Assembly: GCA_013407085.1 (NCBI GenBank)
Contig: JACCGJ010023303.1
Location: forward strand, 1 to 64,000
Direction: 5' to 3'
Source: Atriophallophorus winterbourni
Taxonomy: Eukaryota; Platyhelminthes; Trematoda; Plagiorchiida; Microphallidae
DNA: 64,000 nt
Positions 12,548 to 22,125 of the stretch are shown here, piece by piece; within the stretch, counting starts at the first letter, position 1, and the number at the start of each line of letters is the position of its first letter. A program made the translations under genes and the position numbers. The notes beneath the pieces were generated by a model, which did not search any database, was not told the origin of the DNA, and saw only the letters and a program-made list of their open reading frames with translations.

Positions 12548-12677
12548 ATGGAGCCAGAATTTTCGATCACATCTTTATTGAAGCAAGGTGAACATTCAAA
12601 ACAGAGCAACATTGAAACAAGTGATCAATACACTTGGATTGCATCGGTAGAAACCAAAGCCGGTTCGAATGTTACAG
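12548..12677 (+). CDS. Hmx: HMX coding exon 1
   Basis: The ATG at 12548-12550 opens 43 codons plus one base, ending at the donor G/GTAATA. It encodes the EH1-like motif FSITSLL close to the N-terminus, where HMX proteins commonly carry such a repressor motif. The split codon G + GT closes with exon 2, which supports both junctions. Confidence 0.8.
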
Positions 12678-15600
12678 GTAATAGTTATCTAATTCACTGA
12701 AATTCAAATAGTTTAATGTTCATTGTCATTTTGTCTGATCGAAAATCAAACTCGATTTTAAACGTCAATCTGTCGAACTAGGCGATATTTATTGATAATT
12801 TTATTCGGTATAAATTACTCGGCATTCAAATGGATCTCTCTATTACAATCTGAGTCTGTTTTTTCGATTAGGTAGTATTTCATTTTTGCAGTAGATTAAT
12901 ACACAGTTTACTTAGTGTGGAAAAAATAGTAGACCTCAAACGCTATTCTACAAAAAACGAGTTTGTAGTCTCAATTTCATTGTTTACGTCTCTTCGAGTG
13001 GCGGATTTAGAGTATATTAAACACTTTATGGATTGTTGTACAAGGTCAATCGATTTCTGGCGATGAATTTCTAATACCACATAACAATGCTCAGTTCACT
13101 TATCTGTCTGTAGGTGTGTGGCCTCTCAGACTTTTTCCGCATTCTAGCATCGCGATGGACAATTGAAATTCAAATTTACCTTGAGCTTTATTCTCCTTTA
13201 AGTGCTTCGAAATAATAAGCATATATTTGTCTTCGAAGTCTTGATATTCAAAGTTATTATCAGCAGTTCCAATTGTAAAATACTCACAAATGTTTACCAG
13301 TTGATAATTTGGAACTCACCATGCATAAATGATAATAAACGGAGATACTGTGGTGCGCACATCCCCATCTTTTACTTTCTATATTCAACTTTGAAACTAA
13401 TAATTCCATCGGAATATATCTGCATCTCGATATGCAATACGTTAACACTAAATTGAAGTCTTTATAGCAAAAAATATGGAATGTTTCGGAATCATTAAAT
13501 AACTGACTGACTGACTCCGCATTAAAATACTGTCGATGCCTCGATTTCGCTATCTTCTCTATATAAAGGAAAAAATAAAAGAAATAGTTTCAACTGCATT
13601 AGGATAAATATATTGCGGTGCTCACATCCCCATCGACCAACATTCATCTGTCCTTTATAAGCGCATCATAAAAGTACAGCGTACAAGTATAAAGTTGTTC
13701 ATTAGGTCGACGGTGCGTATGTACATTCATGCCTTGCTTCTGTATTGAACCGGTGACACCATGTTGAAATGCCTTGCGAACGGTACCAAGTCTCATGCGA
13801 CAAGACGCCCATCTCATTGTTATTAATTCCTTTTTATATCACTCTGGGCATGTGAAATATGTCAATAATAGGCCAAACGCACATTTTTTTGACTGAGCTG
13901 AAATTTGACGGAATACAGGCTCGTACTATCATACGTATGAAGATCTACATAACAACATTTAGTTGAAAATTACATCTTCAGACTGCTTTCAATCAGAATA
14001 AAACCAAACATTGACAATCATTTTCTTAATGCTCTGATTTGTATCCACAAAATTAAAGGATTTATTGATAGACCTGTGAATACAAGGCTTTTGGTTTTGG
14101 TATATGTTTTGCGGTTGAAATTTTACAATCAATTCTTGCAAATATATTTAAGAAAGTGCGAAAGTATTTATGTATATTGTTGTTCATATCCAACGCACTC
14201 CATCGATTTAAAAATAAGGTAATCAACTTTTTGATTCAAATGTTTTTAATTCGAAGTTTAGTAACGCGTTTTATATGAAGCACAGTGTGCTCAAGTTAAG
14301 CTAATTATCACAATGTACCTCCAACAACACATATTAGGGAGAAAATTTTCAAGTCACATTCTCGTTTTGTTATAACAGGTAGCGATTCTGACGTCACAAA
14401 CGTTACACGAAATCTTCAATTACACCCTGCACCGATTGAATCCACAGAATCTGTATCAACCAGTTCAATGAATGATCAAAATTTATTATCAATGTACGAA
14501 ATGTTTCGCTCGTTTGCCGACTACAACTCCACTGTAAGCCCGTCAGCTTTGCTAAGAAGTCTGCCGAATACGGGCGAAGTGGATCGGAATCAAATGCTTG
14601 TACTTGCCAGCATGTTAATGAAAAAGTTGCCGCGAGATGACTTACCGAATCCGAAAACATCAATTTGGAATCAGATTTATTCTACCCTGAAAGTTGTTGA
14701 ACCAAAATTTCAAGCAGAATGTAAAAGACATCAATCTATGCAAAATGAACGATTTGTAGCACAGAAAACTCCGAATAGATTTGAAATGCATAGCACGAAC
14801 AACCATGCCACTGAAGGGGTTTCGAGCGAACGTCACAGAAACTCCGGCAATAATATATCTTGGCAAGGAAAGTCTTCAACGGAGAAAAATGAATGTGAGA
14901 AGCTCCACGGCACATATGCAAGTGAACAAGAAAGTAGCGTCTTAGTGAATTCAAAGATTGAATCTAATAAAGAAAAAGAAGGAAATCATGTATATTGGGA
15001 ATTGCCAGGCGACGCCACATTGGAAAAAAGTGAGTACAGTTGCCGCGAAATGTGTATTGGTTAAATAATATTATTTATATTATAAAATTTGATTGTCAGA
15101 TTCGCTTGAAAATCTCTCTGTGCAGAATATGGTCAAAATTAGATAAATTCAATGATTATGATCAGGATATGTGATTAGAACTGGCACAGCTGTGATCGAA
15201 TATCTAGTAAGAAAAACAATATGTCAAGCCAGTAACATGTAATATGTTTATTTTCATCAAGTAAACAGATAATGGCATGGGATCTCGGATGGAGCAGGAC
15301 CACTGCGAGACACCCAAGTGGATCTGAAGACTTACATAAAATTTCCTGAAGATAAACTAAATAGGCAACCTTTTTGTCAGCATTCAATCGTGATGTGGAT
15401 AATGCATACGCGAAAGCAAAGCTGCTAGATAAAATTAAATAAAGTTATGCTTTTAAACATTTAACTTTATCAGATATTTATGGCGTATCTCCTTGATTTT
15501 TATCCACAGATACAACTCTGGATGAAATCACTAACCATTATGGATCCGCGGAACCGCAAACAATCGACCTGCTACCTCAGACTGGATCACTCTCATTCAT

Positions 15601-16528
15601 CCGTCGGAAAAAGAAAACAAGAACGGTCTTCTCGCGAAATCAAGTCCATCAGTTGGAGACCACGTTCAATTTGAAACGTTACCTTTCCAGTTCCGAAAGG
15701 GTTGCACTGGCTAAGGCGTTGCAATTGACTGAAACGCAAGTCAAAATTTGGTTCCAAAATAGGCGAAATAAGTGGAAGCGTCAGAGCGTAAACGACTACG
15801 ATGAGGCGAATGTACATTCGTCAAATAAATCAATGCCGGCTGATCCAATATCCTATTTTCCATCCAACCATATTCTGACGAATGGCAATCAAATATCTAG
15901 GACAAAACTGCAGATGGATGGATTCATGACGCGACAGATGACAAAGCCAAACTCTATCGTTGATCGGTTCCCGGGTGCGCAATCGCCATGGGGCTCATCA
16001 ACTGATCTCGCGTCATTCATGCTAAAATCAGTAGACCACAATGAAACAGCCTCAATGATGTTTCAGGCAGCTCACGATGCAAAAGCGCAAAATGCCCACC
16101 GCTTGCTCGATCTATCAACCCGTCCGGTAAATGAAATGGATTTGGCGTTGAATGAGATAAGTACGACGGATGCAAGTAACTTGATTTTCAAAAAAGATAA
16201 TCCGAGGCTTTCGGAACGGATGAACGTTATAACTACAAATTCTGATGTCACGCATCCAATTTTACAGAATATGAACGCTAAATTTACAGAAACCGTGATA
16301 GAGCCGAACATCCTACTGGCGGCTTTGAATGCAACCGCTGCAATGATGTTGAACCGCTTGAACGGAAGTCTTCTAGAACAATCAGTCCAAGTAAACCAAG
16401 ACACATCATCGCCGGATCAAAATGGCGGGAAACCTAACGGCCATGCAATCCGTTCGCTCGGATTCAATGATAGAGATATTTCCAATCCTATTAGTGACGA
16501 TGGTAATGTATCTTCACGGAGGATTTAG
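12548..16528 (+). CDS. Hmx: HMX-family (H6/NKX5-like) homeobox transcription factor
   Basis: Three coding exons (12548-12677, 14379-15029, 15510-16528) join in phase to 600 codons including TAG, with GT/AG introns. The predicted protein has 599 residues. Residues 4-11 hold an EH1-like Groucho-binding motif (EFSITSLL). Residues 294-353 form a complete homeodomain with the HMX signature: [10 protein letters not shown] at its start, RYLSSSER in helix 2 and [20 protein letters not shown] in helix 3, with Gln at homeodomain position 50. The rest is low complexity. HMX proteins bind DNA in the nucleus and specify neural and sensory cell types. Length exceeds vertebrate HMX proteins because of the long flanks. 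The family call is firm; paralogue assignment within HMX/NKX5 is not possible here. Confidence 0.9.
12678..14378 (+). other. HMX intron 1
   Basis: GT...AG intron of 1.7 kb. It contains two copies of a motif like the F1 unit terminus (GTGCGCACATCCCCATC at about 13353 and GTGCTCACATCCCCATC at about 13619), 266 bp apart in the same orientation, with unrelated sequence between. No gene is seen on either strand. Confidence 0.6.
14379..15029 (+). CDS. Hmx: HMX coding exon 2
   Basis: Acceptor TATAACAG at 14378, donor GTGAGT after 15029. It encodes residues 44-260, rich in Ser, Asn, Glu and Lys, with no known domain. The frame is open throughout and the phases on both sides agree with exons 1 and 3. 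Confidence 0.8.
15510..16528 (+). CDS. Hmx: HMX coding exon 3 with homeodomain
   Basis: Acceptor TTATCCACAG ends at 15509. The exon opens about 33 codons before the homeodomain, carries the whole homeodomain (about 15607-15786) and a 246-residue C-terminal tail, and stops at TAG 16526-16528. The intron-before-homeodomain arrangement keeps the DNA-binding domain in one exon. Confidence 0.9.
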
Positions 16529-16744
16529 CATACCGTTGACTGACAATCCTGGAAATCTCCAAGTAACTTTCATTTTCATTGTCATACTGCAAATATCATT
16601 CAAAGTAATCACAACTTCACACACCTATCTGCATACTTTGTTGATCTATCTGGCTTTCAAGTTTGAAAATATTGCTGTTGTTACCCACACGACTGTTTTC
16701 GATTTAGTGGGTTCGCAATTTACCGAGGAGACTTTAAATTAGGA
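16529..16744 (+). other. HMX 3' flank / probable 3' UTR
   Basis: No coding potential beyond the stop. The nearest canonical AATAAA that I find downstream is at 17533-17538, about 1 kb away. That would place an F2 repeat copy inside the 3' UTR if it is the signal used. Confidence 0.35.
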
Positions 16745-16749
16745 AACAA

Positions 16750-16965
16750 TAGGTTGGTTTAAAAACAAATCATTTGCATGCATTTTGTGCTGTGTACACT
16801 CATCCAGTGGTGACAGTAGGATCAGGATCCACATACGCTTGAAAGAGCGGAAGAATGGTAAACAAGTTTCGCTTGTATGCCACTGCTCGAATCCACACCC
16901 ATGTAGATATGATGTGAACCTATGACCATGAACGAAAAGCTCATTCGCAAGCATTTACATCAAAG
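16750..16965 (-). repeat. F2 repeat, single decayed copy
   Basis: A minus-strand F2 unit, recognised by ATTTGCATGCATT, GACAGTAGGATCAGGAT, GAAGAATGGTAAACAAG, CTTGTATGCCACTG and GACCATGAACGAAAAGCTCAT. The ribozyme is incomplete: the GAAAC/stem III side is lost, leaving TTGTGCTGTGTACACTCATCCAG. Confidence 0.7.
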
Positions 16966-18370
16966 ACCCAGACGATAGGGTTAATTTGTTTGTAAGTCGG
17001 GATTTATTTTACAATGGAGAGGCTTAATCGCTAAATGAGTATTAAATTCTCGAGAATTACATTAGCATTAAAATCTTACGCAAATTTTAGCAAAAGTTGT
17101 GAGCAAATTGTATCTTTATTGAATCTGTATTAACCAATTTTTACCACTCTTATTATTGATGTTTGATGTTTTTGATGTTCTACTGTGCGTTCCGTGTAGC
17201 CTTCGATCGAACTTGCAAGCAAAAACGTTGTTGAAAACAAAACGATTCTGTCTAACACATCATACCACTTTCAATCCGAAAGTGCAATTGAACAAATAAG
17301 CTTCAAGCGATCACCTGAGTTTAGAAACTGTGTGTGGTCTAACTATTGGTGAGAATTGAGCAAAAATTCATCATGAACTCTTTCCATCTTTTTGTTGTGC
17401 ATATGCTGTGCCATGAATCCTCGTTCTTCTATGGCTTAAAATGATACCGCCTTGTGATTAAAGTAATCGCACACATTCCACGGATGAAAACAAATTCTAC
17501 TGCTGTTTTGTTCTTTCGATTGTTAAAGAAAGAATAAAAGCAAATCTTTATTAATGTCAATTCCATCATTCTTAGTTTCAGAAGGATTGAGTTTCATTTA
17601 ATGGGTTCTGTGAATGCTAGTAATTCAAATGATTTTTGTTGATTAATTGTGAGATAAACTACACCATAAACCAGGAAAGATATTTGTTACGTTTTAATAA
17701 CGTCTACACTAAATTGCATCTTAAGAAGACGTGCTATCGCATGTTGAATTTAAATTGTGTCAGGTAAACTGCTTAAATACTAGAGGCCACTTTCGAGGAG
17801 AAATGTTCATTCAAAATCGGTCAGTTAATCATTGATTAAGTGATATTCGTCTGTTTTCTAAGCATTTACATCGAATCAGGGATATCAAAATAGCAGTGAA
17901 TGTTTGAAATCCGTCAAAATAATTACGTAACGAATAGTCTGATTGAACGGAGCTCACGCGATCTTCTAAATCCTCGACCCGTTGCGTGATGTCGAAACTT
18001 TTGTGCGTCAACCACAAAATGGCTAATTGTCATGTTCAGTGGTTCGAATTGAAAAGACCGTTTCTTAGATGTCTATCGGAGATCGGGTGTTGGGATTGAG
18101 GTCCTGAACCTTCAGTCAATTTTGTTACATGATACGCTCATTTGCGCTAACGGGAGAAGATTAGCGCAGATGATTTCAGGGTTGCGCTTCAGTGTTGAAA
18201 ACAGGAAAGATTTCATGTGGAACGTAATTAATTCTCACTGCATTGATTGATTAATTTCGTTTTTAAATATTCATGTCGATTGGTTTAAATATAAGCACTA
18301 TTTTTCTCGTTCAAACAAGAATAAGCCTATAAAGTATCTTGTGTTGCTCACGTTAAACGCTTAACTGTAT
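16966..18370. other. Gene-free stretch
   Basis: No supported gene or recognisable repeat. It contains the AATAAA mentioned for HMX at 17533. Confidence 0.45.
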
Positions 18371-18379
18371 ATCTTGGTC

Positions 18380-18500
18380 AGAAAATCATTATTTGCATGC
18401 GTTCCTATCACACACACGCCTACACACCCCAGATTAGTCTTGTATAAGTGGCGAGAGCGCTTAACCAGGTCATCACTTTGTGGTTCTTTGCTTAAACATA
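18380..18500. repeat. Mixed F2/F1 repeat fragment
   Basis: TTATTTGCATGCGTTCC and ACACACACGCC resemble the F2 unit end in minus orientation. The following GCGAGAGCGCTTAACCAGG, TCATCACTTTGTGGTTC and TAAACATATTG resemble the F1 hairpin region in plus orientation. It is short and diverged. Confidence 0.45.
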
Positions 18501-18583
18501 TTGAATCTTTTATAAAAACAAGTTACAATAAGCTTTAAAGTACAGCCGGAAAATATAGTAGAATGTTCGCCCAAAATAATATT

Positions 18584-18795
18584 GCATATATATATATATA
18601 ATTACATGACGGCTATTTTGAAATTAATTCAATCCAACCGACCACATAATTTAAGGACAGTAGTATACACGATGACTGTAACCTATGGATGCCTATCACA
18701 AATTGATTGGTTAGCTGTCTTACATTAATATTATTACAATTATTGGACAAATCTTTGAATATATATATATATATACTATATATATATATCTCATC

Positions 18796-18827
<32 letters not shown>

Positions 18828-18850
18828 CTAGATATATATATATAGAGATA
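18584..18850. repeat. AT dinucleotide microsatellite cluster
   Basis: Several TA/AT runs (about 18584-18601, 18761-18790, 18800-18828, 18832-18843) with small inverted interruptions. The frames translating to Ile-Tyr repeats on both strands come from this and are not genes. Confidence 0.85.
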
Positions 18851-18989
18851 ACCTGCGATTTAATCATACTGCATTCAATTGTGCTCATAGTTCGGCCCTT
18901 TAAGATTTGCTTTAAAGTACATGCACTGAGATAGAATTCCGGTACCTCAACGGATACTTTTTGAAATCAAAATGTAATGGTTTACACTT

Positions 18990-19859
18990 GATTTGTTATT
19001 TTTAGAGTGTAGGAAAGCATTTGAACATCAAATCTTCTTGGAGAAAGACTCACGATACGCAAGCTTTATTGTACACTCCCGCCAATCTTTCCAGGCTTTA
19101 ATGGTAACGAACCATTCACCCGAGATCTTTTTCTGCGTGTGGTCCAGAGAGAGATCTTGCGTGCCAACTTAGACGTGGTGGTGTAGAGATTTCCACCAAG
19201 CTGCAGCATTGACAATTCCTCTGTTGAAATGGTAACTCATTTAATTTGGGACCAACCGATAAGGTGCAAGATCCCTTGTAATGCATACATCCCTTAACAG
19301 ACCTTGACACGATGTCCATATTATTTAATCATCATCGGCGAAGAGTATCAAGTTGCCTCCAGATCTATACTATATCGTTCATATACACCACGATAGAATA
19401 ATTCTCAGCACCGAGCCTGCGTGAGCGCCACTCGTGACGTCCTTTTTTTCTAGATAGGTCTGTCAAAACGCGAACTTGGACGTGCCTATCAGTAAGATAG
19501 CCCCTTATCCAATTCAGTAATATTCCCGTTATTCCATAGGATTCGAGCTTTTTAATTAAGATGTCATGGTTGACTCTATCGAAATCTTTGGAAATATCTA
19601 TGTTGCAAGCATGTACAGCCTAACCTTCGTCTAGGGCTTTGGTCCAATCCTCGAACGTTTTAAGAAGGTTAGATAAACAGCAACGACCTCTTCGAAAACC
19701 GTGTTGTGCTGCGGTCAAAACATTTTGGTTTTCAAAATGTTCTCTTATGCGCGCAGTCACAATGCGTTCCATTAATTTGGAGATCACCGGAAGTAACGTT
19801 ACCGGTCTATAGTTTGCTGTGTCTGAACGGCTGCCGCCTTTATAAATAGGAGTTATCAT
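18990..19859 (-). pseudogene. CR1-like reverse transcriptase fragment, broken
   Basis: It begins ITPIYKGGSRSDTANYRPV, followed by the typical AAQHGFRRGRCCLSNL segment. A TAG at 19620 interrupts DEG, and the same frame then continues with the RT motif A region (DISKDFDRVNH). No recognisable FADD box survives, since the frame is lost near 19330. A thumb fragment with the EKDLG motif follows in another frame (19319-19116). Non-functional. Confidence 0.8.
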
Positions 19860-21472
19860 CCCTGCTTTCCATTGCGGTGGTATTTTCCTTCATTTAAGCT
19901 GAGATTGAAAAGGCGAGTGAGAGGAGCAGTCAAAGCAACGCGACACCTGCGAAGTACGGCCGGAGTGATTTTGTCTGCGCCAGGGGACTTCTTTTCGTTT
20001 AGTCGACAAAGTTCCCGCCCAACCATGTATTCGTTGATAGTCATTTCACTTAATAATTCGAAATGTGGTGAACTTGATGAAAGTTGATATGGTATACAAC
20101 GCTTGGGATTGAAGACAAATGAGTAAAACGTTGCTAAAGCGTCGGCGGTATCTTGGGCAGTGTGGGTCAATCCATGAGGTGTTAGTACAGAGAATACACC
20201 TGGTTTGATCTTTGATCGTTCATTTACTATCTTGTAGAAAAGCTTAGGATTCTTTTCCATTTTCTTAAGCAAGTTCCATTGGAATTGCATGCGATCTTCT
20301 CTTACAAGAGTAGTGACTTGATTCCGTATCTTACAGAATCGTTTCCAAGTTTCTTCCGTACCAAACTTCTTATGAGTTACCAAAGACTCTCGCTTAACAG
20401 CTAACCATTTCTTCGTTCTACTCCGAATAACAAACTGGTTGTTGTAGCTGCATTTGTGTGGTACAAAAATCGAGTTTTCGTAAATCTTCGAATTGAGATA
20501 ATTTAGAATCGAATTGTAATATGAGCCAGGATCCATTGAATCAAACTCATGAGTGTGTGCATCCTGGAGACTGATATTTAAGGATTCAAATTGTATTTTC
20601 CTTATGACTTTTGTCTGTTCACACAATCGTTCCGAACTACATACATAATCAAACAAAAGCACAACATGATCACTCTTCCCCAGTGGTGCCAGGTATTGTA
20701 TACCCTCTACTGCGGTTGCCTCAGGCGTTAAGACAAGGTCAAGGATTGAAGGTTGGTCAAGACCCCGCCAGCGAGTTGGCTGGTTAACGTGATTGTGTAG
20801 TGAAGCAAATTCCATAACCTCCTTGAATTTATGTTCAAACGAATGCAGGGAGTGCTCACCTCTCGAAAACAGATGCGGGAGATTAAAATCGCCAATGATC
20901 AGCAATTGCATAGTCTGGCATCTTGTGATGTGTTGCAATGATTCGATGAGCTTATCATTGTATGAGCTTTCGGATGATGGCGAGCGGTAAATGATGCCGA
21001 TCGTACATTAATCTCCATTGACTAGCTTTACTGAACACCACATCGTATCAGGAAGGCTGAGGTCAGGATGATCGATGACGTTACACTGCGCTAAACGTTC
21101 GTGATAGTAGACTGCAACTCCACCACCAGATCTTCGATCACGATCGCGACGAAGTAGTGACATTTTCGGAATCAAAAGCTCAGCATCAGTCATGCAGGGC
21201 TGGAACCAAGTCTCTGTAACTGCAACTAAATCGGGTGAAAGTCTATCACAAAGCTCACATAGTTCAGCTAATTTGTTAGTTAAACACTGAGCATTTGAAT
21301 ATATGCACCTGATCGTATTTGTCTTACAAAATGTCGAATCGTGTACTGTAGCTATTGGTCCGACGCGCGATGAGTTTGAAACTTGTGAGCTACTTATTGC
21401 GCGCTGACAGTTTGAAACAACATTTGGTTCCCTGTATGACGTATTTGGTCCGACTCGGTTTGAGCCGGACAT
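19856..21472 (-). pseudogene. CR1-like ORF2 endonuclease and linker, broken
   Basis: Residues like TETWF, GGGVAVYYHERL, GDFNLPH and the catalytic GKSDH motif identify an apurinic-type endonuclease of a non-LTR retrotransposon. The frame is continuous from 21472 to 19856 apart from one TAA near 21006, just after LVNGD. The region after the endonuclease (RTKKWLAVKRESLVTHKKF) is the usual linker before RT. It leaves frame just before the RT start (ITPIYKGGSRSD). Confidence 0.85.
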
Positions 21473-21821
21473 ACGACGTTTTTTAATGCATCGATTTCTT
21501 CCATTTCGGTGGGAACGCTATCATCTGCTGTCTCCAGAAGAGGATGTGTTTCGATCATGGTACATGGTTTGGGTGGACTAAGTCTAACGTCCTTCGGTAA
21601 AGCTCTTTTTAATTTTTTCCATTCGGACTTTACCATCTCATCCATGTCGTTAGTCAAAAACGTAATCCTCAGTGGTTTCGGACCATTTCCTTTATATTTT
21701 GGCGTAAAAGGCACCCGAAATGTGTCAGTGACCACAACGTTTGAAATATCAAGCGAATACGCAATGTAACGCCACTGCTTGAAGTCGTGCTCTGCGGCTT
21801 CCTGAACCGATGCTTGGGAGG

Positions 21822-22125
21822 TACTACCGGTTTCTGGCTGTTTGCCGTGTGTAAGAGACGAGGATTTGAGCAACACATCACTTTGGTCATCCATAAGCGA
21901 CTTGTGTGCTTGACCAAGGTAATACAAGTTAATTCTGTGTTTGAACATCGTGGTTCTTTGTAAGAACCCTATATAACAGTGGCATACAAGTATAACTGTG
22001 TTTATCCACTTTACCACTGTTTCAAGGCTCGCTGAACCTGATCTTACTATCTCCACCTGACGACGGCAAACAGCCAGAAACCGGTAGTGGTGTGTAAGGG
22101 ATGGGGATGTGAGCAACACATTACG
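21822..22125 (+). repeat. F1 hammerhead repeat with inverted ribozyme stub
   Basis: 21822-21846 is a minus-strand piece of the ribozyme (plus strand ACCGGTTTCTGGCTGTTTGC). It is joined directly to a plus-strand F1 unit starting TGTGTAAGAGACGAGG, which runs through the ribozyme at 22053-22090 and 33 bp into the next unit. The unit-start motif recurs 243 bp apart (21847 and 22090). The stub is the sequence that would precede the unit in a head-to-tail RNA. Confidence 0.85.
22053..22090 (+). ncRNA. Type I hammerhead ribozyme motif, F1 copy d
   Basis: CCAC, core CTGACGA (position 7 is free), CGGC with loop AAACA and GCCA, core GAAA, CCGGTA, GTGG. Stem I pairs 4/4, stem II has three G-C pairs above a C.A mismatch, stem III is AC/GT with loop CG, and cleavage is expected after 22086. 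All nearly invariant core bases are present. Such short stem III ribozymes are known to act best as dimers. Confidence 0.75.

Larger units (their letters stand above)
18990..21821 (-). mobile_element. Decayed CR1-like LINE, element 2
   Basis: Reading the minus strand, the order is: an ORF1 C-terminal piece (about 21815-21394), the AP-type endonuclease, then the reverse transcriptase core and thumb, fading out near 18990. ORF1 and ORF2 overlap by about 80 bp. It is disabled by at least one nonsense codon in the endonuclease (near 21006), a frame change near 19880, a nonsense codon at 19620, and further frame changes in the thumb. The sequence is clearly a different subfamily from the 25-29 kb element. 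The 5' end abuts an F1 ribozyme repeat. Confidence 0.85.

Noticed and set aside
18613..18934. Overlapping frames on both strands rich in Ile and Tyr
   Set aside because: Translations of AT dinucleotide repeats.
21822..22090. 26-bp terminal inverted repeats suggesting a DNA transposon (MITE)
   Set aside because: The inverted ends are two ribozyme copies; direct head-to-tail copies elsewhere and the contiguous stub fit RNA-mediated insertion better.
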